From Nemertoderma westbladi (lineage: Eukaryota; Xenacoelomorpha; Nemertodermatida; Nemertodermatidae): DNA of 51,240 nt. The translations under genes and the position numbers were made by a program. Where the stretch lies: NCBI GenBank assembly GCA_032718475.1, contig JAUCBJ010007306.1, forward strand, positions 1 through 51,240, given 5' to 3'. Positions 1 to 10,596 of the stretch are shown here, in pieces. The number at the start of each line of letters is the position of its first letter. The first letter of the stretch is position 1. The notes under the pieces were generated by a model. It searched no databases, had not been told where the DNA came from, and worked only from the letters and a program-made list of their open reading frames with translations.

Positions 1-405
1 GTTCGATAATTATATATTCCATTGAATTCAGAACAGCCGTAAACCTCTAAAACGCCAGAAATAAATTGTCAAAAGCAATTTTATCTATAGAATGGATTTT
101 CAAAATTTTGTGCTAGCACCAAAATTTGCACACAGCACCGAAAAATACAAGTTTGATACCGGTACCCTTGGTGCAACTCGTATATATTCCATCGAAACCA
201 GAACCCCAAAAAACCCAAATTACGTAAATAACAAGTTTCAAACAATAAATTTACAAAATTGACATATTTCAAAATTTTGGTGCTGGTACAGAAATTTGGC
301 ACCCGCCGAAAAAAACAAGTTTGAAATTTCTAAATTAATTTTTATGAATTCCATCCAATTGCTAACATCAAAAAACCGGTGTAAATCAAAAATAGAGATG
401 TTACA
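1..405. repeat. Imperfect ~170-bp tandem repeat (about 2.4 units)
   Basis: The words 'tatattccat', 'caaaattttg(g)tgct' and 'gaaaaa(t)acaagtttga' recur about 165-172 bp apart (near 13, 185 and 350). It is AT-rich and has no convincing coding sequence. It probably belongs to the LTR or leader of retroelement R1, whose left end is not visible, but a host satellite is possible. Confidence 0.6.
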
Positions 406-431
406 AATCATATTTAATGAAATGTAATTTT

Positions 432-649
432 CAGTCTGAAAAGGACTCGGAACACAACGGAAATCGCTCTCCTCTGCTCGCACCGACGTTCTGCGACTTA
501 CAGAGAGGATTATGGTTTACGGATCTATTACGAGCCTGAAAAGGACTCGGAACGTGATGGAAAACCATATTTCCTCGCTTGACCGACAGACATCGATGGA
601 TGGAGTGGTTTACAGTCTACGGAGCTATTACGTGCCTGAAAAGGACTCG
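432..649 (+). repeat. Three ~99-bp units, each with a CCTGAAAAGGACTCGG hairpin
   Basis: The core occurs at 432-449, 531-549 and 631-649 (spacing 99 and 100), and twice more in gag at 1858-1876 and 1945-1963. The RNA folds as CGAG-CCU-GAAA-AGG-a-CUCG: a 7-bp stem with one bulged A and a GNRA tetraloop. Copies at 631 and 1945 have a mismatch or wobble in the outer stem, while the loop and inner stem are unchanged. Confidence 0.75.
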
Positions 650-859
650 GAACTGTCTGTCAGTAAGTCTGTCGTCCTATAAAGTAAATACTAAATAAAT
701 TGTTTGTACTGTAGGTTTATTACCGATGTATGTGTTCATTCTAATTATTTGCTGTATGGGAGCCCAAATTTATTTAGAATCAGATTGTGAAGAATTAGTT
801 GATGCAACAGTTCGTCTATAAGGAATCAGTTAGCAGCGAATAAATTAACATTCAATCCA

Positions 860-1004
860 AACTATTCTTTTTTCACGATCTGCATTACAAATCCTAAGTT
901 TCCCCAACACCAATAATTCCGGTGAATATTATTTCGGGATCTAGCGCAACCCCCGGGAACTTACATCGGCGTCCATTCCCTTGATTCAGGAACTGATGGC
1001 AACA
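860..1004 (+). repeat. R1 5' LTR, 3'-terminal 145 bp
   Basis: Direct repeat of 3284-3428; it begins AACTATTCTTTTTTCACG and ends GATGGCAACA. Five mismatches in 145 bp were seen by eye (about 3.4 %). The LTR extends further left by an unknown amount, because the right copy is truncated at its 5' side. Confidence 0.75.
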
Positions 1005-1249
1005 AAATTCTAAATAATTAGAGGCAGAATTCGACTACGAATTCTGAAACAACTTGCCGGGATTCCAAGTGGAGGATTACCGAAAATAATCAGTTGAAAC
1101 CAAACTTCCATGCTACCCCAAGCACGCACTACGAGGAAAATAAGAGTATTTGAATTGGTATAAAGACGTGGTTCAAAATCTAATCGAACTATAAAAAACT
1201 TTGTCCAAAGATTCAAGTCACTTAAATCACCAGATGAACAAAATCAACA

Positions 1250-3340
1250 AAAATCAATCAATGTCAAATCAAAAGGTGTCAATTACTCCGATTGATCTTA
1301 TACAAGTCGAACCAGGTGTTTGGCATATCGAAGTCGAAATTCAAGAAACCAACCTAGGACAATTTCGAATAATCATACGGGTAGTACAATCACAATATGA
1401 GACTAATGAGGATCTGTTCCGTGCTTTGGAAACAGAAAGAAGCAGAACAAGATGCACTTGCGTAAACAGGAGGAAGCAAAACAAGACGCGCTGCGTAAAC
1501 AGGAGGCCATCAAAAGCGCCAGAAGACACCGAGAGGCCATCAAAAGGGAAAAAATATTAAAATGGGAGGTGGAACAGTGTGCTAGGGAAATAAAAGAGCA
1601 ATAATTCAAAAAAGGAATACAGACAAGGCCAAATTGGCCGAATATGAGACTGCACTTCTTGAACGTGATCTCCAAACTGAGGAGGACTGAGAAAGAGGGA
1701 TTGAGAGGGAATATGAACCCATTATGGTCCCGGACTTGGAAAAAACTTAGAAAATCGAAATCAGAAAGACCAATAATAAAACTTCTAACCTTTCCACCAA
1801 AGCTCCAGTGTTCTACCCTCATACAGAGGAGAACCAGGAAAGGCATAAAGCCCGGTACGAGCCTGAAAAGGACTCGGAAAAGATTGCAACACATTCTGGA
1901 GGGCCACTGGAAGACGGTTTGATGACGGAAGGCGCTTACCATTATGAGCCTGAAAAGGACTCGGACCGTGGCGCCAATCCGACACCCGTTATAGAACCGA
2001 TCACATCAACTCCCCGACAACGACCAAAATATGTCATGCGGCAAATGGAGATGGATCCATCATATACGGGCGGTAGCCCAGGACAGTTTAACAACTCATG
2101 TAAAACCACTTCAATATATGTTAATATTATAAGGGCGCTTGAAAATCGTTTATCCATGCCCAAAATTGAAATCAAGAGCTTCCATGGTGACTACACAGAT
2201 TTCATCAGCATCAAGAAATGCATTTATGCTCCAATCGGTTCAACCAAAATCACTAACGCACAAAAACTCGTTTATTTATCGCAATACCTTGGGGACAAAC
2301 CTAGAAGGCTGATACACTGCTTTGAAGGAGGTGATGACGAAGCGTACAAAGATGCATGGGAAGCACTGAATAAAAGGTATGGAAAGACAGGGACCATCAT
2401 AAACAAAACGATCAAAAGACACGTCCAGGAAGCGGGTTCCTTAGGTGACCCAAAAACATCCAGGAATTCTCACACTCCATGAAAGAGGCCTACTATACCT
2501 TAAAACCTCTAAACAAAGAAGACCAAATTAATAACATCCTTAATTTAAGACAAATCGCTAAGAAATTCCCAGGATGGCTACAAACCAAATGGGCTTATAA
2601 ATGCACAGACCTACGCAGGCGACATCCGGATCATGATCTTACGTATCTAGAAATGTCCAGGTTTCTGGATGATGTCTTCAAAGCAATGAGTGATACCATG
2701 TTTTCCAAACAAAGCCTATCAAAGCTGGATGGGGGGGGGGAGCTAATGACACGATCACGCATTCCTACCCCAAAGTATGAGTAGGTATATGTGAGTATAA
2801 GTATGTGAACCCATCAGTATGATGGCTATCTACATATCGGAAGAAGAAGATGAGGAAGACGATGACTTAGAAACGGCTGAAGAATGGGCCTGTTTCTTTA
2901 CTAACTGGGCACCAAAATGAGAGGGAATCCCAGAAACCTTTTTATGTATATTCTGCGGTGAGAACCACACTGTCGAATTCTGTCAAAAGTTCAAGTATGC
3001 GGACTTGATACCACGCTTTGAAACCATCATGAAGCATCAAGGATGTTTTAAATGTCTGGGAACAGGAAATTACATGCGAGAGTGCGAAAAGAGATCATGT
3101 TGTGACATTTGCAGCGACAATCGACACCACACGTTGTTGCACATACCAGAAAATTTTGACTTCTCCACTCTTCCCTTTAGAGGGGAAATGAGGCGGGCAA
3201 GAAGTACTAACAACATTAAATCTGGCAAGCCATCATATCACTCAACCTCCAAAGAAGGTATAAAGAGGAACACGGAACTTTATAACTATTCTTTTTTCAC
3301 GATCTGCATTACAAATCCTAAGTTTCCCCCACACCAATAA
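1250..3340 (+). pseudogene. R1 gag remnant (DUF1759-like region and zinc knuckles)
   Basis: The open stretches at 1808-2482, 2479-2784 and 3005-3340 together give a BEL/Pao gag. The capsid-like region begins near 2158 with 'MPKIEIKSFHGDYTDF' and continues through 'QKLVYLSQYLGDKPRRLI' and 'AWEALNKRYGKTG', the pattern of the DUF1759 family. Three Cys/His knuckles follow at 2950-3145 (CIFCGENHTVEFC, then CFKCLGTGNYMREC, then CDICSDNRHHTLLH). The frame changes at 2480, after 2784 and around 2940, and there is a G10 run at 2737-2746. Nothing of pol remains. Two copies of the hairpin repeat encode YEPEKDS(E/D) in the N-terminal part. Non-functional. Confidence 0.75.
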
Positions 3341-3428
3341 TTTCGGTGAATAGTATTTCGGGATCTAGCGCAACCCCTGGGAACTTACATCGGCGACCAT
3401 TCCCTTGATTCAGGAACTGATGGCAACA
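3284..3428 (+). repeat. R1 3' LTR, truncated (last 145 bp only)
   Basis: Same sequence as 860-1004. It is joined on its left directly to gag sequence (...GGAACTTTAT) and on its right to LINE coding sequence starting GCGCAGTTTCCTCG. The first part of this LTR was lost with pol. Confidence 0.75.
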
Positions 3429-3635
3429 GCGCAGTTTCCTCGCCTACACTTTTTTGTGTAATTCTAAATAAGCTTATCTTGAAACTTTGTGAGTCTAAAG
3501 CTAGGCTGAAATATTGGTTCCCACTTCTTTGGTGTATTAGTGTATGCAGATGACATTATTCTCCTTTGTCCTTCATTGATAGGGTTACAACGGATGGTGT
3601 CTATTTGTGAAGAGTTCGCGAAGAAACACAAGTTA
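3429..3635 (+). pseudogene. LINE-1 fragment: reverse transcriptase motifs B to C
   Basis: Reading through two stops and a frame change gives 'AVSSPTLFCVILNKL', the end of the QG-SP-LF motif of non-LTR reverse transcriptases, then 'FFGVLVYADDIILLCPS' (YADD catalytic box, 3541-3552), then 'SICEEFAKKHKL'. The frame resumes at 7295 with 'VFSTDPNPTKSK', the normal continuation in CR1/L2-like LINEs, so T1 (3636-7292) inserted here. The upstream part of this LINE would lie left of R1, outside the window. Degenerate and inactive. Confidence 0.8.
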
Positions 3636-3689
3636 CAGTCCAGCTCACCAACAGAGTGCCATCGGATCCGATCTGAACCGATCGGATCC

Positions 3690-3808
3690 AACAGCTTCAA
3701 ACACTTTCAGACAAACTCCAACAGTCCAACAACTTCAAACAGATTCAGACAGTTTCAAACAGATTCAGACAGTTTCAAACAGAATCAGACAACTTCCAAC
3801 AACCTGTC
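3690..3808 (+). repeat. T1 left subterminal 10-bp repeat array
   Basis: Consecutive decamers of the form TTCAGACAGT / TTCAAACAGA / TTCCAACAAC. The period is about 10 bp with occasional 9-11 bp spacing. The same decamer in the same orientation recurs near the right end at 7010-7165. Confidence 0.75.
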
Positions 3809-4599
3809 AATCACTCCACCCACACTCAACCGCAACCCCAACTCATCTCCCATCTTCTTGCGCGCAGATAGAATGAAAGCGTTTGAAACTACTAAAGGAA
3901 CTCCATTCATAAAGCCACAATAACGACAGAGTGGACTGGCCACTGGCGGTGCCCTTGAACATTCCCACTGTAACTTAAGCTGACCTGAAGGAACAGCCCA
4001 TTAGTGAGGTCGGTATTTCTCTTTATTCCTGCCGCTATCTTTGAATAACACAATAGCAGAAAGCTAACCAGTGGTCTACCCCCAATACAAGAAAGACAAG
4101 TTGGCTACCATTGAAATGAATGGGGAATGGAATTCTGTGTTCACATACTAATGTTGCTTTGGGTTGGTCTAGAGCCATACAATAGAGCTTTACGGAAATA
4201 CACTTCCAAAGAGTCAAGCAGTGGCGGTATAGGTCCAAAATGCCCATGTAGAATTTCTTCGAATAAGGCTCAATTTCTTTAAATTACATTAATTAAAATA
4301 CTGATAAATATATTTTGCTTTTCGCAGGAGGGACAGTATCCCCCTCTGCAGTTAATATAGTGTACGTACATGTGTTAGTTATATCGTTGCGTTTATTTAT
4401 ATTTATACAGGTTTGGATATGATCTCTACTAGTTTGATTTTTGTTTTGTCAATTAATTAATTGTGCGGTTAATTTGTCAATCACAGCCTTAATTGGCTAC
4501 ATTGCTTATTGTATGAATGAATATAATTAGTTATTAAGACATTATTTTAATTAGTATCTGATGTGATTAGGTCTACCTTTTACATAACAACAGTACGTC

Positions 4600-4745
4600 A
4601 ATGGCGGATATACTACTACTACTAAGTCGAGCGAACTCGGACAGTGGAAATGAGATCCTTCCAGGCTTCCCGATTCTCCATAGTTGTCGCAATTTCGTTT
4701 CTCCCAAGTTCAGAGATGGCGGATATCATTACATCATAATATGGC
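4600..4745 (-). pseudogene. LINE 3'-terminal fragment inside T1
   Basis: The minus strand reads 'ELGRNEIATTMENREAWKDL' followed by ISTVR and a stop, the usual C-terminal ending of several LINE families (conserved REAW-like motif). A short (AGT)n run follows at 4612-4626, as expected for a LINE 3' tail. Too short to classify. Confidence 0.5.
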
Positions 4746-5559
4746 ATGGCAGTCACGTGAAAACAAGGGCCTTCACATTCCCAATTCTCTATCTAATCTA
4801 TTATGGTTGTGCGTAATGCTCAATACGACTTTATGATATTAATTCATTCACGTTTAACATTAACAGCCACGTTTCATCAACCCCCCCCCCCCCCCCCTCC
4901 CCTTCCAATGTGACAAACTATCACGATATGTTGGCGTTGGGCCCCGTCCCTACGTCCACCCTCCCTTGTGAAGGGCTAGGGGGGACTTTCGACCCATCAT
5001 TACTAAAGGGTAGTGATAATATTCAAAATAAGTTTTCCCATGTATACGTAATTTTATTCTTAAATAGGTACTTGTTTGTTCCTAAATTCTGCCTAAATGC
5101 TGCCTTACTCAATGTTAAATAATTTATTGTTCTCGAATATTTATTTCGTAACTAGGGAACCGCTTAACTACAAACCAATATTGGATATGGAGTTCCGTTT
5201 CGAAGTTCGCCTTGCAGAGACTAAAGTTGCAATAACTTTTGAGTGTGTGAATGTAATTTACTCAAATAGGGTAGGTGCGCGAAAAAATAGTTGGGCTAGA
5301 AGTATTACGTGCAAACCTTTTCATTTCGATGCTCTTTCAACACAACTAATAAAATTAACCAAAAATATTTTTTTCACTCATTGTAATTATATTTACTGTT
5401 TGCTTAATCTGTTTGTGTTTATATCTGTTTATGTGCAGTATTTAGTGCCCTACGTCAAAGAAATTAATATATTTATAGCATTATTTACATTTCTAATTAA
5501 ATTAAGGAATTAAAAACGTGTTGGTGTTATTATATTCATTTATCGGAATTTATATTATA
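4746..5559. other. T1 interior without recognisable genes
   Basis: AT-rich sequence with a 17-base poly-C run at 4881-4897 followed by TCCCC, and a short GC-richer patch at 4935-5010. The small open frames here show no protein signature that I recognise. Confidence 0.6.
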
Positions 5560-5564
5560 GGAAT

Positions 5565-6786
5565 TGTTCGCGCTTTCAGACCTTTGGCAGTTTAACCCGC
5601 CAAATTAGAATGTCTTCTAGATAATAAATCTGCTTTTTAGTCTATGACAAGTATTTGATTCACTACACTAGTCGAAACCAATCCGTGCGCGACCATTCAC
5701 CCGCTGGAAATTCCCGGGAGATTGGGTTCGACGGTTTAATTTTTATTGCTATGTAAGCCTAATGTATTATTCGACTGACAGTATTATATAATCTCTGACA
5801 ATATTATTCACCTTCGGTAATATTAACAGTTCCTTTAGGACGTGGCGCTTTATCTACATAAACAGAGTTATGACTTAAACTACTCACAACGATATGGCTT
5901 AATTATAATCCACATATATGGCGCATTCTTTAGGAATTGCTTCTTTAACAGACTCACTCATACACTATGCTGCACAATACTGCACACTAATCTGCCAATC
6001 TTCACTGATTTTAGTCACATATAAAAGGAACACAGGCTGACTCATGTAGGGTCTATCAAATAACATTAGATTCACTTCAAACCACTTTAACATAAGTCAC
6101 AATCGTTATTGGTAACCTTTCTCTCTTACCTTCGGTATATCAAGAATATTGGGTTGCGGGGTTATTTATCGTTATTCCAAATATAATTATTCATCAACCA
6201 TATTATGAAGAACTGACAGCAAATAGCAGTATAAAACAACAACTCAGTACCGGTATGTCAGCAATGAGATATAGGCATGTGCATGGTCCGTAGTCTAGAT
6301 ATTGTTAAAGGATATATGCCCTTTATAATTAAACCTACCAGTGTACGACTAAAAAGCAGTACAGCACAAAAATACTTCCAAGCCGTTCTTTCTTTGGCTC
6401 AAGACTGAATGATAAACACTGCACATAGGCATTTCGTCATTTCTCGGAAATTCTCTGTACAAGGAGCCACAAAAACGCTCTCATTGGCTGACTGAGCTGA
6501 GAGACGCCGTAGAACAAAGGAAATCAACACGTATGAATGTCAGCTGTTAACCGTAGCCATAGTAACTACTGTTCAAGAGTAGCTATCACTCCTTTGCGTC
6601 ACGAATTGCCATAGAATCATAAAAATATACCTTTCACAATACACATACGGAGGAAATAAGTCTTAGATCCTCTAAAAACACCGATACAGTAATAATACGG
6701 TCTCTTACACTTATTAAATCAACTACAGAGTATTTTAATGTAAAAGATAATAAAAATAACGGGGCAATTCAGCAAAGGCTTTTACA
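5565..6786 (-). mobile_element. Solo LTR of the R3 family (older copy)
   Basis: This is a reverse-complement relative of the R3 LTRs (25988-27158 and 42121-43291). It begins TGTTCGCGCTTTCAGACC (complement of the LTR end GCGCGAACA) and ends GGCTTTTACA (complement of TGTAAAAGC). The 5-bp repeat GGAAT flanks it exactly (5560-5564 and 6787-6791). No internal element sequence is present, so it is a solo LTR left by recombination. It is clearly diverged from the R3 LTRs, with numerous substitutions and indels, so it is older. Confidence 0.85.
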
Positions 6787-6981
6787 GGAATTTATTATTC
6801 GTTTATGCATTCTAGTTAATTAATTGATATAATTAACGACATAATTATGTAAATAAAAATTGTTAAATGAAACAAATCTTTGTTTCGGTTTATAATTGAC
6901 AATAGCACACCCTCACAATCACTTCAAATTGAGAGTTAAAGTGATTGACATTTTGTTAATGAACTACGCTTTTGTAAGGCA

Positions 6982-7165
6982 TTGGCAAATTCCAACAAAT
7001 TCCGATGGCGTCAAACATCTTCAAACAACTTCCAACAGTTTCAGACAATTTCAAACAGCTTCAGACAACTTCAGATAGCTTCCAACAACATCCAACAGAA
7101 ATTTCAAACACTTTCAGACGGATTTCAGACAGATTCAGATGGGCTCCAACAGACTAAACTTGTTG
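6982..7165 (+). repeat. T1 right subterminal 10-bp repeat array
   Basis: Decamers TTCAGACAAN / TTCAAACAGC / TTCCAACANN repeated about 15 times, in the same orientation as the left array, so not as part of the inverted repeats. The array ends before the right TIR. Confidence 0.75.
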
Positions 7166-7294
7166 GAAATATTTTCTCCAACAGAATCAAACAGTACTAA
7201 ATCTCCGTAGGTTAGCATTGTGCTTGTTTGAAGCTGTCGGAGTGTGTTGGATCCGATCGGATCCGATGGCACTCTGTTGGTGAGCGGGACTGTA

Positions 7295-8053
7295 GTATTC
7301 AGCACGGATCCCAATCCTACTAAGAGTAAATCGAAATGTATACCATTCAATTGGCGCTGGACGGAACCTACTGCGACAATTAATCTTAATGGAATTAAAA
7401 TGCAATGGGTACAGTCTGCGCGCCATCTTGGCAACACGCTAGATTTCCAGAGTAACTTCTCGAAAGATATCCAGATTAAGTGTGGCGGATTTATTGGGAA
7501 ACTCAGCTCACTGCGGCAGGAATTTTGGTATTGTGATCCATCTTGTATTCTTGAACTTCAAAGAATTTACGCCACTGGGTTCTACTGTGGTACACTATGG
7601 GATCTCTGGTCCAGTGACTTCCAGCGTATAGCGTCCGCATGGAATATCAATGTGCGTACTATTTACAAGTTACCCTTTAACAGCCACTGCTTTATAGTAG
7701 AAGGTTTAACAAAATTTCATCACGTGATGACTATGTTAAGTAGTCGATTCGTTACTTTCGTGAACGCAATGTTACGTAATGATAAACTTTGCCTCAGATT
7801 TCTGGCCAACATTGTCTTATCTGATTGTCGCTCGAAAGCCGGCCGAAACTTAAGAAGAATTGCCAATAAAGTTTCTCAACATGATCTCCGTGATGTAATG
7901 GCGTCCCATGTGAAAACAAAGCCCTGGTATCTGACTCCTGCTGATCAAGTGTGGTGCGTTGATGTGTGCAGGGATATTGTAGATAATGCCATTGAGGGGT
8001 TTGTTGTTGATGACGAATTAAAAAGCTTATTAGCATTTGCAAGTACAGTTTAA
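7295..8053 (+). pseudogene. LINE-1 fragment: C-terminal part after RT
   Basis: About 250 residues continuing the LINE cut at 3635: 'VFSTDPNPTKSKSKCIPF', then 'NGIKMQWVQSARHLGNTLD' (the conserved '.lGh.ld' segment), then a Cys-containing helical tail ending LLAFASTV-stop. This C-terminus is typical of CR1/L2-clade ORF2. This part is unbroken although the RT part has stops. The 3' untranslated region runs to about 8297 and ends in an (AAT)n tail at 8280-8297, which is typical for these LINEs. Confidence 0.8.
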
Positions 8054-8297
8054 AGCTGTTGATATTTATTTTAGATTTGTGCCTTATATTGATTTAGTGA
8101 GCGCGGCCCCAGTCATTTCTTATTACTAGTTATATTTATAGCTCTGTATAAGCTATATTTTTTTTCTTCATTCTGTGAGAATTAACCTAAATTTTGTGCT
8201 TACTATACCGGTGAATTTATTTAGTTGTTTGTATATATTACTCTCTGTACCCATATTTTTCACATATTGGAGTATGAATATAATAATAATAATAATT
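8054..8297 (+). other. LINE-1 3' UTR with (AAT)n tail
   Basis: AT-rich sequence after the ORF2 stop, finishing in TAATAATAATAATAAT. The simple-repeat tail marks the LINE 3' end. Confidence 0.6.
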
Positions 8298-8510
8298 CCT
8301 AGGAAGTTGTTTTATTTTTGATAAATATGTAATTTTGTGCTGAAAAATGGTTAATTTCGTTTAAATCAGTGAAAATTTGACGGTTAAGAGTAAATTTGGG
8401 CGGGATGGGCTAACTCATAAAAATTGTCGCCATTATTGTCATTTTATTTACCATGAAACTTTCTTTAATTGAGCACAGTTTTAGAAAATATAATTCCTAG
8501 GAAGTTGTTA
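8294..8510. repeat. ~19-bp direct repeats around a ~178-bp segment
   Basis: TAATTCCTAGGAAGTTGTT occurs at about 8294-8312 and again at about 8491-8509. The 178 bp between them is non-coding. It could be a small insertion with a long target duplication, or a local duplication. Confidence 0.5.
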
Positions 8511-10008
8511 AACAACAACTCAGACTTTCAAATTGACAGTGATTTAAAGGACTTTTTAAAATTGTCTATCATTCCTACACACTGGGTTGAAATCGTCAAT
8601 TGAGTGTGAATTGAATCATTAAGTGATCAGTTGGACTGTTATTTAAATTTCGTTTCCGTGCAAAATTATACCGTTGTTTTCTGCCATTTAATATTAATTA
8701 ATGTTATGTAATTATTAAAAATAATTCCCGACTACGTTTGTTTCAAAGTTATAACAAAAAACCACGGGGATCATATTGAGCCCCCCCCCCCCCCCCCCCC
8801 CCCTCCCCAGGGTTTAATAGGGTTAAAACGATCAATAATATCACTCGTATTAAATTATTGAATATTGAAACTAAATTTATGCCATCATAGATAATCTCGC
8901 GGAAGTAAGGGGGCGGGATACGGAATGTGGCGTCGCAATTTGGTTGATAAGCCGGCATAGCATTCTTAATGAACGATGCTTTGGGCTTCCCAATTGTAGA
9001 TTGCCTGGTGGTGGCAAAAAAATTTATGTTTGGAAGCCAGCATAGCATATCAATGTGCGGACCGATTAGATAGATAGATAGATAGATAGTTTAGTAACTT
9101 ACTTAGTTTCACAGTATAATTAAAATCCCAAATCTATAATAATTATTGGCAAATTTAATTTCAAGAACTCGTATTCATATGTCATATCACTGCTAATATA
9201 ATCATATTTCAAAATTGGACGCTGCTTTTTTATACAGTTAGGAGTTGTTTGGTTCGAATTGATAATTAACATTCCAAAATTATCAGATTCATCTTGAATA
9301 AATGAATTAGTCTATAAATTTCTCTCAGTAAAAAAAGGTCGTGCTTAAAATAAAAAGTAAGCGGATAAAACCGCACACAAAAAAGAAGCGCGGAAACTGG
9401 CCTTTGCTAGTTACTAATTCAGTGAATAATCCCACTCCGAAGGAAGTGCCAGTCCACAGGGTCGGTGTATCGATCGGTGTAACACTTTCTCCAATATGTA
9501 GTACGTAGCGACAGCTGGGAGTAAAAGTTATAAAAAAAAAGAAAACAACTAAAATTACTAGCAGCTACTGACTACTTTCTACTTTCTACTTGAACTATAT
9601 TCTGTATTTATTGAGTGTAATTATGTAATTATTCAACAACGTACTTGTTATTTTCACTGCCAGGGAGGCCCGTAGACCGTAGACCCTATTATAATAGGGA
9701 CTTGATGAGCTAACACCTGTCTATGGGATTCTAGATAGTAGACCTAGTTAATATAGCTTACAGGAATATAACTAACTAAGGCCAAACTTAAAAATGCATT
9801 CAACCAACATTTGATACTGTATGTAATATAAATAATGCCACACTTCACATATATATTAACGTCGCTTTACATATATAAAACAATAAGGAAGTAATTGCCA
9901 TCATTCCACTCCATCAATTTGAACTTTGTACTTTTAATTCAAACACAACGCAAACATTTTCTACTGACACATTACGGCAATAAAATAATTATTGCGGCAA
10001 TAAATAAT
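8511..10008. other. AT-rich intergenic DNA
   Basis: No gene seen. It contains a 23-base poly-C run at 8781-8803, a (GATA)n microsatellite at 9066-9089, and scattered short palindromes. Small open frames look random. Confidence 0.6.
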
Positions 10009-10095
10009 GGCCCTGTGGGGTAAGGCACCACTCCTGATTTACACTGTTGGTGACTATTCACTACAGGCGCAGGTTCGATTTCAACATAAGGCTAT
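10009..10095 (+). repeat. Possible tRNA-derived SINE head
   Basis: A box-A-like stretch (GTGGGGTAAGGCACC) is followed about 45 bp later by a near-perfect Pol III B box, GGTTCGATTTC (10072-10082). No complete cloverleaf can be drawn, so this is a tRNA relic or SINE head rather than a tRNA gene. Confidence 0.35.
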
Positions 10096-10339
10096 TATTA
10101 TTTCGTTCAACCTTTGGAGGGTCAAGGGAGCCAGTCTCAGTTCACATAGCAGTGTCGAAGAGATTTCATTGGTTGCTAGGTACTATGATTAATGTGTTAT
10201 AATGCAACCTTCAATCACATTGCATACTAGATTGGATTATTACTGTAGTGAATGTTGAAGGCAAAGACATGTACGTGGTATTACAGTAGTATAGTAGATC
10301 ACGGTTGGGTGCAACCTTAGCCCGGGGGAATCCATCATC

Positions 10340-10590
10340 CGCAAGGTAATCTTCGCCCACGAGCAAACTTCGCCGAATGCGATTTGTGTTAGTAACCATT
10401 TTAGTTACAAATTGAGGGAAAGGAGCAGGTTATAGAGAATAATTTTTATAACCAAAACAATAATTATTTATTGGGCGAAGGTTGCTCGCGGGCGAAGATT
10501 GTCTGCGGGCGAAGATTTCCGGTGGACGATAGTTGCTCATTTTGAGGGCGAAGATTGCTCTGGGCGAAGATTGGAGGCGGACGAACCCCG
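10340..10590. repeat. GGGCGAAGATTGCT minisatellite in opposite orientations
   Basis: Four to five copies of GGGCGAAGATTG(C/T)(T/C) lie at 10473-10575. Two copies of the complement (ATCTTCGCCCACGAGCAAAC...) lie at 10349-10373. The two groups can pair across about 95 bp of AT-rich spacer. Confidence 0.6.
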
Positions 10591-10596
10591 GTCATT

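Larger units (their letters stand above)
1..3428 (+). mobile_element. R1: BEL/Pao-type LTR retrotransposon remnant, left end outside or unresolved
   Basis: A gag-like remnant with BEL/Pao domains lies between two direct copies of a 145-bp LTR piece (860-1004 and 3284-3428, five differences seen). Both copies end ...GATGGCAACA. At 3429 the sequence switches at once to LINE reverse-transcriptase coding sequence, which fixes the right boundary. The right copy starts mid-LTR (no TG start) directly after gag, so protease, RT, RNase H, integrase and the 5' part of the 3' LTR are missing through one deletion. GCGCA at 3429-3433 would be the target duplication if the left end were visible. The left boundary is inferred to lie at or beyond position 1. 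Confidence 0.7.
3636..7292. mobile_element. T1: TIR DNA transposon with TA target duplication, non-autonomous
   Basis: The terminal inverted repeats are 3636-3673 and 7255-7292. They start CAGTCC(A/C)GCTCACC, are 38 bp with one mismatch, and end in the self-complementary block GGATCCGATC. TA at 3634-3635 and 7293-7294 flanks them, and removing T1 restores a continuous LINE frame (...HKL/VFSTDPNP). The CAGT start and TA duplication fit the Tc1/mariner-pogo group. No transposase is readable. Next to both ends lie arrays of a 10-bp TTCARACARN repeat in the same orientation. It carries a solo LTR (5565-6786) and a LINE 3'-end scrap (4600-4745). Without the solo LTR it would be about 2.4 kb. Confidence 0.8.

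Noticed and set aside
1001-1016. AATTCTAAATAA shared between the R1 leader and 3456-3470 as part of the LTR
   Set aside because: At 3456 this word is inside LINE reading frame (..VILNKL..) after the LTR end at 3428; the match is taken as chance.
5842-6024. 60-residue open frame that recurs almost unchanged on the minus strand at 26701-26883 and 42834-43016
   Set aside because: It lies inside the LTRs of the R3 family. The repetition is explained by LTR copies, and the peptide has no recognised domain.
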